64,000 nucleotides of DNA from Bacteroidaceae bacterium (lineage in GTDB: Bacteria > Bacteroidota > Bacteroidia > Bacteroidales > Bacteroidaceae). The position numbers were made by a program, and so were the translations under genes. The notes beneath the pieces were generated by a model that was not told the origin of the DNA, did not search any database, and saw only the letters and a list, made by a program, of their open reading frames with translations. The stretch covers positions 17,379 through 81,378 of the forward strand of contig JAFXVS010000046.1 in NCBI GenBank assembly GCA_017534815.1. Reading direction: 5' to 3'. Of this stretch, positions 1 through 9,668 are shown one piece after another; positions within the stretch are counted from its first letter, which is position 1; each line of letters begins with the position of its first letter.

Positions 1-156
1 TATCTTTATTTTTTAGTTGTTTCTATGTTTTGGCACACTGAAGAACCACCTTTTGGGCAGCCCCTTGTTCAGTTTCGAGGCAAAAGTAATACTTTTTTTT
101 CGTTCAGACGCTACAATTGACATTTTTTTTGACTCAAGAGGCCTTTTTTTTGTTTT
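1..156. other. left-end noncoding DNA
   Basis: AT-rich sequence between the window edge and the stop codon of the MscS-type channel gene. It has long T runs and, on the minus strand at 81-88, a TACTTTTG hexamer-like -7 element that could drive a gene lying left of the window. No good -33 element is seen at the right distance, and no gene is visible here. Confidence 0.4.
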
Positions 157-2709
157 TTAACCTCCGTTCTGCTCCGAATTCGTGATACTTCGTATATAAA
201 TGTCTTGTTGTGGGAACGGAATCTCGATGTTGTTTTCGTTGAGCACTTGATAGATTTTTTCTTTGGCTTGAGCCGTGAATGTAATCCTCTGGTCAACGAG
301 CACCCAAAGCACCAACAATAAATCGACGCTGCTGGATCCAAAGTCGGAAAAAGCAACCAGAATGGGGTGCTTGGGCGTGACGATGTCTCTTCCGTCTGGA
401 GTCTTCTTGCAGATGCTCTTGATACCTTCCACAATCATGCGTCTCACTTCTTCCACGTTGGTGCCATAGGACACACCAAATGGAATGGTCAGGCGTTCGT
501 ATTGATGATTGCGCGTCAGGTTCTTGAAGTTCTTGCTGAACAGGTCGGAGTTGAGGATGGCAACCACGCTTCCATCCAATGTGGTGATTTGTGTACTTTG
601 GTAGGTAATGCTCTCCACTTTGCCAATCATACCGTCATATTCGATGTAGTCGCCCACACGCACTCGACCCGACATGAGCGAGATGCCGTAGAAGAAGTTC
701 TCCAATAGACTCTTGGATGCGAAACCCATACCTGTTGACAAACCGCCTGTCACAATGGCGATGCCCGTTCCTGGCACATGAAGCATCAGGAAGACTGCGA
801 TAATGTAAATGCCCCAGATAAGTAAGCCGATGATGTTTTTGGCGAGGGTGGCGTTGAAGTCCTTGTTCTTGATTTTCCTACGATAACGGAACCACGAAGA
901 ACGGACGATATAATTGATGTATTTGAAGATAAAGAACAAAGCAATGACGATAAAAATCTTGAAAGCAGATGCCGTGAACAATCTTTCAACGTGGATTTCA
1001 CTCATGAACCAAGTCATGCAAAGATGACGCAGATCGAATATCTTGGCAGCCATATAGATGCTCTGCATAATAGAGAAGACGGCACAAACAGGGATGAATG
1101 CACGATTGATAAAGTCATACACCCATGTTTGGTCGATGAAGTCGCCACGTTTCATCCTGAAGCGGATGTCATCTTCCTTGACGTTGTCTCCGTATGCTTT
1201 CTTGATGCGTCTACAAAGAGGACCGTTTTCATACATGTCCATCAAGTCATAGCAGCAGGTGATGGTCGCAATGGCTGCCAACTGGAAGGTCCACCAGACG
1301 ATGATTTGGACGCCCATGAGTGTGAATCCCACCCATGAAAGGATGCATGATGCCAGCATGGCAACGAGCGAAATGGAGCAGTAGATGGCATCGCTGGTGG
1401 GAATGACCTTCCAGCTCCTCTTGAGCATGATTGCTTGCCAAATGGTGAAGATCAGCAGAATGAGGGGAAAGATGATGTTGACCAATGTGTTCGGAATCAG
1501 AATGATACGGAAACAGATGACAATCATCGAAAGCAGGATGAAGGGTGCATAAGCTTGGGCACCTCCCTTGATTTCCTCGTTCTTCAGACGGATGATCAGC
1601 GATATGTAGATGGCCTCTATCAGCCAAGCCATTTCAATCATAAGGCTCGTGGCCATCAGCATCAGATTGTGGTGGAAGAGGGTACGTACAATCATCACAG
1701 CTACGGCAAAGAGGAAGACTGCGAGGGCAATGATGAGGGTGCCACGCTTCTGTTTGAAACTTTCTGTGCGGAACCGTTTGGGAACCAACCAACGCAGAAT
1801 AATATTACTCAGGATGACACCTCCTAAAATATAAACCAACATGAAGATGCTGGCAAACATGACGATGCCACCTCTCCATTCTGACTTGTATTCCTGAAAA
1901 TGACCATTACGCTTCTCTTCCAAGGGCTTATACTTGGTGGCGAAGTCTTCTTTCATTCTGTCCAATTGACGTGGAATGGCCATAAGAATCTGGGGGTAAC
2001 TGGTACCAGGGTTGATGAAGATGCTTTGCTGCAAATCCGTGTATTTCTTTTGGGCAAAGTTGTTCAGCCGTTCTATGCGGAGAAACAACTCTGTGTAGTG
2101 CTTATTGTCTCTCTCGATTCTTTTCAGAATGACCTTCATGTTTTCCCTCAGCGTTTTGGCATATTCGATGCACATAGCACGATCCCTCATGCCTTGAGCA
2201 TCCAGTTTGAAGGTGCTTTTATCTTCAGCTTGATCCTTCTCTTGCTCTTTGCTGTCTGATGTTTCCTGTCCCTCTTCTGCCGCATCTTCTTCATCGATGA
2301 TGGCTGGCGGTATTTGTTTCAGGGAATAAATCAGACTGTCATAGTTGGTGATTTCATATTCGATGTTCTGCTTGATTTGATCAAAAGGAATCGTGCTTTT
2401 TTTGAATTCTTGATATAATGTGGTCGCCTCCTGACAGGCATACGCCACGTCAAACGTAAAATCCTGGCCTTGGGAATAGAGGATGAGGCTCGTTGTTTCA
2501 CAGCGTTTGGTCATTTCAACGAGTCTTGCGTGTTGCGTTTTACGACGTTCTTCCATCTGCTTCATCCGTTCTTTCTGCCTCGTCCACTTGTTGTAGAGTT
2601 CGAGACGCAGAACGTGCAGCGTATGCCCGAGGTCCTTTTCTTTGAGCACAGCATGACCTGATTGGGTCACGGCCATGAGGAGCATGAGGGTAAAAAGAAT
2701 CTTTTTCAC
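157..2709 (-). CDS. MscS-type mechanosensitive channel, large form
   Basis: An 850-residue inner-membrane channel of the MscS family, expected to open under membrane tension and release solutes during osmotic downshock. A signal peptide (about 1-20) precedes a long charged, coiled-coil-like periplasmic region (about 25-275) with an acidic patch near 139-165. Then come several hydrophobic segments from about residue 282 to 640. The Gly/Ala-rich pore helix and MscS beta domain lie around 645-750 (motifs GFASKSLLENFF and VGDYIEYDGMIGKV). The size and extra N-terminal region resemble the large MscK/YbdG-type members rather than the 286-residue MscS. The start codon is GTG, followed directly by a convincing signal peptide, so no ATG is needed. 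It is about 80 bases downstream of the next gene upstream. The fold assignment is secure; gating properties are inference. Confidence 0.88.
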   Translation of the reverse strand: MKKILFTLMLLMAVTQSGHAVLKEKDLGHTLHVLRLELYNKWTRQKERMKQMEERRKTQHARLVEMTKRCETTSLILYSQGQDFTFDVAYACQEATTLYQEFKKSTIPFDQIKQNIEYEITNYDSLIYSLKQIPPAIIDEEDAAEEGQETSDSKEQEKDQAEDKSTFKLDAQGMRDRAMCIEYAKTLRENMKVILKRIERDNKHYTELFLRIERLNNFAQKKYTDLQQSIFINPGTSYPQILMAIPRQLDRMKEDFATKYKPLEEKRNGHFQEYKSEWRGGIVMFASIFMLVYILGGVILSNIILRWLVPKRFRTESFKQKRGTLIIALAVFLFAVAVMIVRTLFHHNLMLMATSLMIEMAWLIEAIYISLIIRLKNEEIKGGAQAYAPFILLSMIVICFRIILIPNTLVNIIFPLILLIFTIWQAIMLKRSWKVIPTSDAIYCSISLVAMLASCILSWVGFTLMGVQIIVWWTFQLAAIATITCCYDLMDMYENGPLCRRIKKAYGDNVKEDDIRFRMKRGDFIDQTWVYDFINRAFIPVCAVFSIMQSIYMAAKIFDLRHLCMTWFMSEIHVERLFTASAFKIFIVIALFFIFKYINYIVRSSWFRYRRKIKNKDFNATLAKNIIGLLIWGIYIIAVFLMLHVPGTGIAIVTGGLSTGMGFASKSLLENFFYGISLMSGRVRVGDYIEYDGMIGKVESITYQSTQITTLDGSVVAILNSDLFSKNFKNLTRNHQYERLTIPFGVSYGTNVEEVRRMIVEGIKSICKKTPDGRDIVTPKHPILVAFSDFGSSSVDLLLVLWVLVDQRITFTAQAKEKIYQVLNENNIEIPFPQQDIYIRSITNSEQNGG

Positions 2710-2788
2710 GATGTTGTGTTATTTTTGTGGGTTTTGGTGTTGTTTGATGAGGGTATATAGGTCTTATAAAACAGATGGGACTGTTGGG

Positions 2789-3565
2789 TCATTCCACATC
2801 CATAAAGTTCTTGGCATGTGTGATGAAGGATTTGCCGAATTTCATGGACTTCTTGCCGTCATTGGCTCCTTCTTCCAATGCCTCTTCCATGATGTCATCC
2901 TCCGTCACAGCATCAGGGGTGGCCTCTTCTTGATCTTCTTCCATAAACATCTCGATGTTCTTCCGCATGTTGTGTGATGTGCTGATCATCCAGCCTTTGA
3001 TACCACCGTTTCGACGGAATGCTTCATATCTGCGCCTCCTTCTGATGCGTGAGAGTTTCATGCCTCGTTTGCAGCGTTTCATCCATGCGACAAAGCCCTT
3101 GGCTCCTCGAACAATGAGTTGACCTATCTTCTTGATGGTTGGCCGCAGATGAATGATGCCTTGTATCGTGGCTTTGACGGCAATGACAATGCCTTTGGCT
3201 GTAGCTATCGCAGCCACTTTCAGTCCATACCAAGTGGCTTTGGCTCCAACAACGATGCCGTGAATCGTGGCTTTTCCAGCGATGACACACCAATGACCAA
3301 ATGTCTTGGCTGTCATCTTGATCCATGCTTTCGTTTTGGCGACTTTCTCTTGGGTATTGTTGTCGTGCCACCATTCGTTCAACCGCTTCCATCCATTTTC
3401 CAATGCCTGCATGCACCACAAGAGTCCTTTTAGGAATCTCTTGAAGAGCCAGACGAGAAATCTCCAAATCAGCACAAAAATGAGCCGAAGAAGTTCACGC
3501 ACCAATTGCGATGCGCTTTTCCCTGTGAATTCTTCACGCCCGTTTTGTCTTTCTTCTTCAATCAT
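2789..3565 (-). CDS. unrecognised protein with 11-residue amphipathic repeats
   Basis: I do not recognise this 258-residue protein. There is no signal peptide. Residues 18-50 are hydrophobic and aromatic with Lys/Arg, suggesting a membrane-inserted or membrane-lying segment. Residues 97-162 form six consecutive 11-residue units (first two GKATIHGIVVG and AKATWYGLKVA), with degenerate copies before them. This period is typical of long amphipathic helices that lie on membranes (apolipoprotein, perilipin and synuclein types). A very basic stretch follows (about 163-185, including RIRRRRRY), then an acidic tail (about 205-235). It sits upstream of the MscS-type channel gene on the same strand, so they may be cotranscribed. 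A role in membrane association or curvature is inference from the repeat only. Confidence 0.7.
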   Translation of the reverse strand: MIEEERQNGREEFTGKSASQLVRELLRLIFVLIWRFLVWLFKRFLKGLLWCMQALENGWKRLNEWWHDNNTQEKVAKTKAWIKMTAKTFGHWCVIAGKATIHGIVVGAKATWYGLKVAAIATAKGIVIAVKATIQGIIHLRPTIKKIGQLIVRGAKGFVAWMKRCKRGMKLSRIRRRRRYEAFRRNGGIKGWMISTSHNMRKNIEMFMEEDQEEATPDAVTEDDIMEEALEEGANDGKKSMKFGKSFITHAKNFMDVE

Positions 3566-3615
3566 ATTGTGATGTCTCAGATGATAGATAGAATGATTTT
3601 AGTGCGAAGTTAGTA

Positions 3616-3623
3616 CAAATTTA
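3616..3623 (-). promoter_or_regulatory. -7 element upstream of the 11-residue-repeat gene
   Basis: Minus strand reads TAAATTTG, matching the Bacteroidetes -7 consensus TAnnTTTG, 51 bases before the start codon at 3565. No clear TTTG at the -33 distance. Confidence 0.4.
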
Positions 3624-3676
3624 TCATTTGTCGGCATTTTGTTCTCTTAAAGTTGTTTAATTGACCCAATAATTGT

Positions 3677-4384
3677 TCAATTCCCCATAAAAAGCAAGAT
3701 TGCAATCAGAATGAACAAGATTCCAGTGATGCCATTCAGCCATTGTTGGAAGTGCTCAAACCCGTGACTCAGTTTGGCTGCTCCATTGACAGCTTTGTGC
3801 ATCAGCCAAGCAATGATGATGACGGGGATGCTGGCTGCTAAACCAAAAATCAGTGGAACCATTGCGCCCACGCTGCTGGAGATGCTGAGAGGTATCATCA
3901 TGCCGAAGTAGAAGATGGCACTTTCTGGGCAGAAGGCAAAAGCGAGGGTCATGCCTAATACTAATGAACCAAGTGGGCCGTTACGTTTGATGATTCTTCC
4001 ACTGTTGTGACAATCGTCTCCGTGATGGTGATGGCGGCGAAATGCTCTGTAAATGAGGTATATCCCAATGCCCATCAAGACGTAAGGAACTATTACTTCA
4101 GCCATAGACAACACGTTCTGCAAGCCAGCTACATTGCTACCGCCACCAATCAGACACATGGTCACCCATCCTAACAGGGTATAGGTGAGTGTCCTGCCTA
4201 AAGCATAGATGATGCCGTCCAGGAGTTTCTTGCCATTACGATATTCATAAGCCAATGCTGAGATGCTGATAGCCAGTTGACAAGGATTGAGTGCAACCAG
4301 CACACCCAGCGCAAATGCAGCCAACAGAGGTAAATCTGCTGACTGCAAGAGAGTGTTAAGTATGTCGTCGATATTTAACTGCAT
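3677..4384 (-). CDS. CcdA/DsbD-like (TauE-like) membrane permease with His-rich loop
   Basis: A 235-residue polytopic membrane protein with about six hydrophobic segments in two similar halves. The first half carries NPCQ (in [10 protein letters not shown]) and the second carries FCPES. This paired Pro-Cys arrangement is that of the CcdA/DsbD transmembrane family, which passes electrons across the membrane, and of related permeases such as the ArsG-type arsenical efflux family. Between the halves, near residues 116-122, a loop reads [11 protein letters not shown], a plausible metal-binding site. The gene overlaps the end of the AspT-like transporter gene by 10 bases, implying translational coupling. 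Which substrate it handles (electrons, metal or organic metalloid) cannot be read from the sequence; no thioredoxin domain is fused. Confidence 0.7.
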   Translation of the reverse strand: MQLNIDDILNTLLQSADLPLLAAFALGVLVALNPCQLAISISALAYEYRNGKKLLDGIIYALGRTLTYTLLGWVTMCLIGGGSNVAGLQNVLSMAEVIVPYVLMGIGIYLIYRAFRRHHHHGDDCHNSGRIIKRNGPLGSLVLGMTLAFAFCPESAIFYFGMMIPLSISSSVGAMVPLIFGLAASIPVIIIAWLMHKAVNGAAKLSHGFEHFQQWLNGITGILFILIAILLFMGN

Positions 4385-6084
4385 AAGAGTAGGATGATGA
4401 CTTGCGCTGTGATGATGCGCAGGAACATGGATAAGGGGTAAACCGTTGAATATCCGACAGTTGGTATGCCGTTGTTTGCATTTGAAGTGCTGAATGCCAA
4501 TGCTGGTGGGTCAGTGGTGGCTCCACTCATGACACCCATCAGAAGGAAGTAGTTCATGTGCCATTTCACACGAGCAAAGACACCTGCAATGATCAACGGA
4601 ATGACGGTGATGAGGAACCCAAGCCAAACGTAGTGAACGCCACCGTTAATGACGGTATCAACAAAGTTGCCACCAGCCTTAATGCCGACGCTGGCAAGGA
4701 AGAGCACCAAACCAATGTCTCGAATCATCAAAGATGCGGAGTTCGTCGTGTAGGCCACTAGTTTGAGCTTATAGCCGAAGCGACCCAGCAGAATGGCTAT
4801 GATCAGTGGGCCACCAGCCAAACCTAACTTGACGGGCATCGACATGCCTGGAATGTTGATGGGCAGCATACCAAAGATGATGCCGACCAGAATGCCCAAG
4901 AACAGCGTGAGCAGATTGGGCTTGTCCAGTTGTTGCTTCTTGTCACCAATCCTGTTGGCAAAGCGGTCAACGGCATCCTCTGGACCAACCACCGTCAGAA
5001 TATCACCGACTTGAAGAATCAAGTTTGGGCTGGCAAACAGTTCGATACCAGAACGATAGAGTCGGGTGACATTCACACCATACATGGAACTTGGGTGAAG
5101 GCTGCCCAACGTCTTTCCGTTGATGTTGTCTTTGGTGACGGTGTGCTTTCTGGAAGCCATAGGTACATCTTGCTCATCCCATTCTACCTCCACTTCTGGA
5201 CCGATGAAAGCCACGATGGCTGCGGCATCTTCTTCTGCACAGACGATATACAGTTTGTCGTCAACATTCAACAGCGTTTCCTTGTTAGGTACAATCACAT
5301 GACCATTGTGAAGCATACGTGAGCAGACGAAATCACGTCCGATAAAGCCCCTCACTTGCAGGATGCTTTTGTCAGCAATGGCAGGGTTGAACACTTTGAC
5401 CGTCATCAGATGAGGCTTGACTGCCTCTTTGTTGTTTCGTTTGTTGAAGTGTTCCTCCTCTTTCTGATAGTTCACTTTGAAAATGACACGCATGAGGATG
5501 ATGCTGCAGATGATGCCCACCACTGCAAGGGGATAGGCACAAGCATAACCGTTGGCAATGACTGGTACGCCACCCTTGAAAGGATGTATCTGATTGATTT
5601 GTTCCAAAGCGGCATTGGCGGCACCAAGACCTGGTGTATTGGTGACAGCACCACACAATGTGCCGACCATCATCGGTAGGTTGTCAACCGCAGGGAAAAC
5701 ATTTCGTAGTCCGTAATAGAGAGCCAACATCACCACAATGTTCAGCATGACAATGCCCGCAGCCAAACCATTTGCTTTCAGACCACCCTGTTTCAGTGAG
5801 GTGAAGAAGGAGGGACCGACCTGCAGACCGATACTGAACACGAACAAGATGAGTCCAAAGTCTTGGACGAAATTGATGACAGCCGTGTTCTCCTCAATTC
5901 CTCCCCGCATCAGCAGGTCGCCTGCCAGAATGCCCACAAAAAGAATCCAAGTCACACCTAAAGTCACACCCTTAATCTTTATCTTATTTCCAAGGAATAC
6001 GCCTAACGAGATGACCAGTGCATACAATATGACTGTATGTGCCACACCGCCACCTGTTGTGAATAGTTCAATGAGCCAATCCAT
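4375..6084 (-). CDS. AspT/YidE-type putative transporter with two RCK-C domains
   Basis: A 569-residue integral membrane protein. It has two hydrophobic halves (about 10-195 and 385-569) of the AspT/YidE/YbjL duplicated transporter type. They are separated by about 180 soluble residues containing two TrkA-C (RCK-C) type regulatory domains. The motif [13 protein letters not shown] near the C-terminus matches an equivalent motif in the first half ([13 protein letters not shown]), showing the internal duplication. AspT itself exchanges aspartate for alanine; most Bacteroidetes members are uncharacterised, so the substrate is unknown. The next gene overlaps its end by 10 bases. A TAnnTTTG element at 6108-6115, overlapping the end of the GH28 gene, could give it a promoter of its own. 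Confidence 0.85.
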   Translation of the reverse strand: MDWLIELFTTGGGVAHTVILYALVISLGVFLGNKIKIKGVTLGVTWILFVGILAGDLLMRGGIEENTAVINFVQDFGLILFVFSIGLQVGPSFFTSLKQGGLKANGLAAGIVMLNIVVMLALYYGLRNVFPAVDNLPMMVGTLCGAVTNTPGLGAANAALEQINQIHPFKGGVPVIANGYACAYPLAVVGIICSIILMRVIFKVNYQKEEEHFNKRNNKEAVKPHLMTVKVFNPAIADKSILQVRGFIGRDFVCSRMLHNGHVIVPNKETLLNVDDKLYIVCAEEDAAAIVAFIGPEVEVEWDEQDVPMASRKHTVTKDNINGKTLGSLHPSSMYGVNVTRLYRSGIELFASPNLILQVGDILTVVGPEDAVDRFANRIGDKKQQLDKPNLLTLFLGILVGIIFGMLPINIPGMSMPVKLGLAGGPLIIAILLGRFGYKLKLVAYTTNSASLMIRDIGLVLFLASVGIKAGGNFVDTVINGGVHYVWLGFLITVIPLIIAGVFARVKWHMNYFLLMGVMSGATTDPPALAFSTSNANNGIPTVGYSTVYPLSMFLRIITAQVIILLLCS

Positions 6085-6107
6085 ATAGTATTACTTTTAT
6101 CGGGGTG

Positions 6108-6115
6108 CAAATTTA
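6108..6115 (-). promoter_or_regulatory. possible internal promoter before the AspT-like gene
   Basis: Minus strand TAAATTTG (TAnnTTTG) overlaps the GH28 stop codon and lies 24 bases before the AspT-like start codon at 6084. The position would separate the transporter pair from the hydrolase genes. No clear -33 TTTG. Confidence 0.4.
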
Positions 6116-7477
6116 CGGCTTTTTTTCGGCTTTCACATTCTTCACCGTGAAATTTTCCACATATTCTTGATGGAAATCTGCATTCTTGGCTGTGATGGTC
6201 AGATTTTCGAACGTAAAGTTGCTAAGATGGTACTGATCATCCTGCTGTTTGACATTGAAGAATACGTTGCAGTCGAAGGTGATATTCCGCATGGTGATGT
6301 GGTTGCTGTACGACCTCGGTATACTTTCTCGTCCTTTCAGGTCGTAGAATTGTGTCCAAGGTGCTACAAGCAGGAAATTCTTTCCATTTCCTTCGATGTC
6401 TTCAACGGTCACATATTCATAGAGTTGTGGGGTGTCAGGACGCATTTTGAGCCATAATAGATTATTGGCTTCAGTCACCTTGATGCGGCGCAGGATGATG
6501 TTGTGGTCATATACAGACTCACTGCCCAACGTCAAGCACCCATGACAGAAACCATATTCGCAATCCTCGATGATGATGTTTTCGTTGCCTCCATCACCTA
6601 TCATCTCAGGAAACCTGTTGATGTCAATGCCCTCATAAGTGGTTCGCCAATAGTCTGCATAGGGTCCTTTGCCCCCTTTGATGGCAACGGCATCGTCATT
6701 GACACTCATGTAGCAGTTCTTCACCAATACATTTTTCACCACATCTAAGTCGATAGCATCTGTGCTGGGGGCTTTTACCGGTTTGGCTGGAGAGTAGATG
6801 TGCAGGCGCAGCAACTTGACGTTCTCACTATTATATATATGTGTAGTCCAGAAAGCCGAGTTTTGTAGTTTCACCCCATCTATCTGCACATTCTTGCAAT
6901 TGCTTACATAGACCAATCTTGGACGCTGTTCGTCTTTGTTGGTGCATTGAGGATTCCAACTTCTGCGTTCCCAGAAATGTTTCCAAAATGTATAGCCATT
7001 ACCGTCAATCGTTCCTTGTCCTGAAATGGTGAATCCGTCCAAACCATCAGCGTTGATCAAAGCAGAATAATAAAGGCAAGTCTCTCCTTCAATGCGTGTC
7101 TTCACGATAGGGTAGTCGCTGGGGTCATTGCTCCCCATCAAAGTTGCTCCGTCATAAAGATGCAGATGCACCCCTTGTTTGAAAAAAAGAGCACCAGTCA
7201 TATAAGTGCCTTCTGGTATGACGATAACACCACCTCCTGCTGCTGCCACCTGATCAATCAGTGCTTGCATTTCTGTGGTGTGAAGTTTCCCGTCATTGAT
7301 CACGCCAAAATCTGTCACACGGTATGCTTTGCCCAATGTTTGGATATCAATGGGTGTGGTTTGTTTGAACCATTCTCCGATGATTGTGCCATCAGGCCAT
7401 AGGTCAATTGTGTTTTTTGCGAAAGATGGCATGCACAAGAGTGCGCATGCCATCCAGGATAGGAGCATATGTTTCAT
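6113..7477 (-). CDS. secreted GH28-family glycoside hydrolase (polygalacturonase-like)
   Basis: A right-handed beta-helix hydrolase of family GH28, which cleaves galacturonic acid or rhamnogalacturonan linkages in pectin. A signal peptide precedes a pectate-lyase-like strand region beginning near VTDFGVINDG. The family's catalytic stations appear in order: STDAIDLD (usual form NTDGID), NDDAVAIK (paired Asp), CHGCLTLGSES (His-Gly) and LWLKMRPD (usual RIK). The substitutions make this a divergent member, so exo-action or rhamnogalacturonan specificity is possible. The annotated start is the ATG at 7477. A longer TTG reading is possible, but it would overlap the upstream gene by 8 bases and weaken the signal peptide. 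The upstream stop codon ends one base before the ATG, so the two genes are probably coupled. Confidence 0.82.
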   Translation of the reverse strand: MKHMLLSWMACALLCMPSFAKNTIDLWPDGTIIGEWFKQTTPIDIQTLGKAYRVTDFGVINDGKLHTTEMQALIDQVAAAGGGVIVIPEGTYMTGALFFKQGVHLHLYDGATLMGSNDPSDYPIVKTRIEGETCLYYSALINADGLDGFTISGQGTIDGNGYTFWKHFWERRSWNPQCTNKDEQRPRLVYVSNCKNVQIDGVKLQNSAFWTTHIYNSENVKLLRLHIYSPAKPVKAPSTDAIDLDVVKNVLVKNCYMSVNDDAVAIKGGKGPYADYWRTTYEGIDINRFPEMIGDGGNENIIIEDCEYGFCHGCLTLGSESVYDHNIILRRIKVTEANNLLWLKMRPDTPQLYEYVTVEDIEGNGKNFLLVAPWTQFYDLKGRESIPRSYSNHITMRNITFDCNVFFNVKQQDDQYHLSNFTFENLTITAKNADFHQEYVENFTVKNVKAEKKP

Positions 7478-7478
7478 T

Positions 7479-9650
7479 TTATTCAACGAAGATTTTCTTC
7501 ACTTGTCCGTTGCTGTAGTAAACAATGTTGACACCTTTCTGAAGATCTTTCAGTTCAAGGCCGTTGACAGTGTAGATTCCTACAATTTTGTCTTGGCTGT
7601 TTGCCGTACTGCTATCGACATCAATGTCCTGAATAGTTGTCGCGATGGCTTTTTCTTGATAATCAGCCAATTCATCCTCGCTCAGGATAATCCATTGCTG
7701 CTTGGTGGCTGCGTCACTGTAGTCAAAATCTTTAGGGGAGATAGCATAACCTTTTCGTCTGGAATAAGCATCCGCATTCATCGCTTTGGAACCTGAGTTT
7801 TCCCAAATGAACCAATAACCATGTGTCTTTTTCTGCTTATCGGCTATAGTGATGGTGACATCTGTACGATCAGGCATCAGTTGGAATTTTTCAGTGGCAC
7901 CAGGTGCCGCATGCATGGATCTCATCTCCATATATCCTCCGGTAGCATGGGTGATATATTTACCGTTTGCAACATTCTTGAAAGAGTAAAGTCCGTCTTT
8001 CGGGTCATATTCAATGTACCATGCAGCATCATCTTCGACAACATTTCCTGTTAATACCGGTTCCCATGAGAGGTCATCGGTTTCAGCACTATAATGGAGT
8101 AAACCTTCACCCAACCCGCGGTCAGCATCTTTGTTCATCAAATAATACTTCTTCGTAGGGTAGTACATGTAACTATAGCAAGGTGTACCGGTCGTATATC
8201 CCCATGTTGCATCCAGACCGTCTTCATGCATCGCCTCCACAAACATAGCATTGGCACGATAAAGGAGTTGCGTATTGTTATCTTCATGAGCACCGTTGAT
8301 ACCATAGTTGATCAGTGAGTTGTTGCGGCCATTGGTGTTCTGTGCCCAACCATGCGTACCATCTCCCACTACTTCCACTTCTGTTGTGTTCTCCATAAAA
8401 CGCACGAGGTCATTGGTACGACGACCTTTCCATTGCCAATCGTGAACGTCGGTATTGTCCCAACTGCCAATGGGTCCAAAGTTATAAGCAATTTTGCGTG
8501 TGCCCACACCTACACCATGTGCAAATTCATGTTGAACAGTACCCGTGCGTTGATACTCTTTTGTCTGGCTGATGTTCATTCTTCCTCCATATGAGCACTC
8601 AGCTGTTCCACCCTGAGCTCCAGCTCCCCATGCATAGTGCCCAGATAAGGTGAAACTTTTGATGGCAGTACATTCGTTATAGTTCACGATACCATTATTG
8701 ATGGCTTGAACAATTCGTCCATCCTGTTCGTCATCCCCCTCATATCCATAAGTCCATGTACAGGTGGCTTGGGGCAGGGTTGCGATATACTTGGGTTCAC
8801 CATAAGCCACAACATTGTCTCTGGTAATCACGTATGGACGCACCCAATAGAATGTTTCGGGTTCGAGTGGTTCAATCACATGGATGTTGCCCTCATGCGA
8901 ATAATAGTATGTTGATACGCTATCCATCACAGTTGGTTCAGGATTGCTCTTAGAGAAACAATATCCACGTTCCTTGATTCTGGCTCCATTGTTGGTGACA
9001 TTGAAACGACCCAGTGCGAACACTCCACCGATGGCCATGTAGTCATTCCCTTCCACGATGGGAACGTCTCCGCTGGCGTTGGCGTAGAGCTCGGCAAGTG
9101 TTGTACGTTCTTCCTCATAAAGGCGGGCATCTTCAAGAGCCGCACCTTCGTAGGCATCACCATTGCGATAAAGACGGAAGTTGTCGCAACAGCAATAGTT
9201 GCCTGATGCGTTGGTGAGTCTGAACCCGATGGTGATGTTTCCATGCAGATGGATGAAGTCAACCGTGTATTCACCTTGCGTCGTGACGGTGGTGGTATGG
9301 TCACCAGCAAAAATCACGGCACCCGTTTGTGGGGTAGTGGGATTATCCTGATGAATATTCTGTGCCGTCACTTTCAGGGTGTATTGCCCTTGTGGAAGGT
9401 TTTTCAGTTCTTGGGTGACAGAGGCCGTTCCTACACGGCTATCCTTACTGACCCACTTTTCCACATACACACCCCCATGCTTGGGAAACGACACATTGTT
9501 CTGCATTTGCATTCCTGAAACATTCCAATAGGTGAGGTAGTTGATTTCAAAGTCAGGATTCTTGATGTATCGGTTGCTCACATCGGTCTGTGCTTGAACT
9601 GTCAGCATCGTGCAGAGCCCCATCATCCATGTCAAATGAATCTTTTTCAT
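7479..9650 (-). CDS. secreted HExxH metalloprotease candidate with T9SS tail
   Basis: A 723-residue exported protein of no family I can name. A signal peptide (1-20) is followed by a jelly-roll, carbohydrate-binding-like region (about 25-165, with a Cys triplet at 152-154). Residues about 200-290 resemble an FN3-type beta domain. At 374-378 lies HEFAH followed by GVGVGT, which fits a zincin metal site (two His ligands plus catalytic Glu). The third ligand is not obvious. A lectin-like beta region (about 515-660) precedes a T9SS type A sorting domain at the C-terminus (KIVGIYTVNGLELKDL). It probably acts outside the cell or on its surface. It sits between deoD and the GH28 gene. Protease function is inferred from one motif; the zinc site could serve another hydrolase. 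Confidence 0.6.
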   Translation of the reverse strand: MKKIHLTWMMGLCTMLTVQAQTDVSNRYIKNPDFEINYLTYWNVSGMQMQNNVSFPKHGGVYVEKWVSKDSRVGTASVTQELKNLPQGQYTLKVTAQNIHQDNPTTPQTGAVIFAGDHTTTVTTQGEYTVDFIHLHGNITIGFRLTNASGNYCCCDNFRLYRNGDAYEGAALEDARLYEEERTTLAELYANASGDVPIVEGNDYMAIGGVFALGRFNVTNNGARIKERGYCFSKSNPEPTVMDSVSTYYYSHEGNIHVIEPLEPETFYWVRPYVITRDNVVAYGEPKYIATLPQATCTWTYGYEGDDEQDGRIVQAINNGIVNYNECTAIKSFTLSGHYAWGAGAQGGTAECSYGGRMNISQTKEYQRTGTVQHEFAHGVGVGTRKIAYNFGPIGSWDNTDVHDWQWKGRRTNDLVRFMENTTEVEVVGDGTHGWAQNTNGRNNSLINYGINGAHEDNNTQLLYRANAMFVEAMHEDGLDATWGYTTGTPCYSYMYYPTKKYYLMNKDADRGLGEGLLHYSAETDDLSWEPVLTGNVVEDDAAWYIEYDPKDGLYSFKNVANGKYITHATGGYMEMRSMHAAPGATEKFQLMPDRTDVTITIADKQKKTHGYWFIWENSGSKAMNADAYSRRKGYAISPKDFDYSDAATKQQWIILSEDELADYQEKAIATTIQDIDVDSSTANSQDKIVGIYTVNGLELKDLQKGVNIVYYSNGQVKKIFVE

Positions 9651-9668
9651 ATTACTTGTTTTTTAGTT

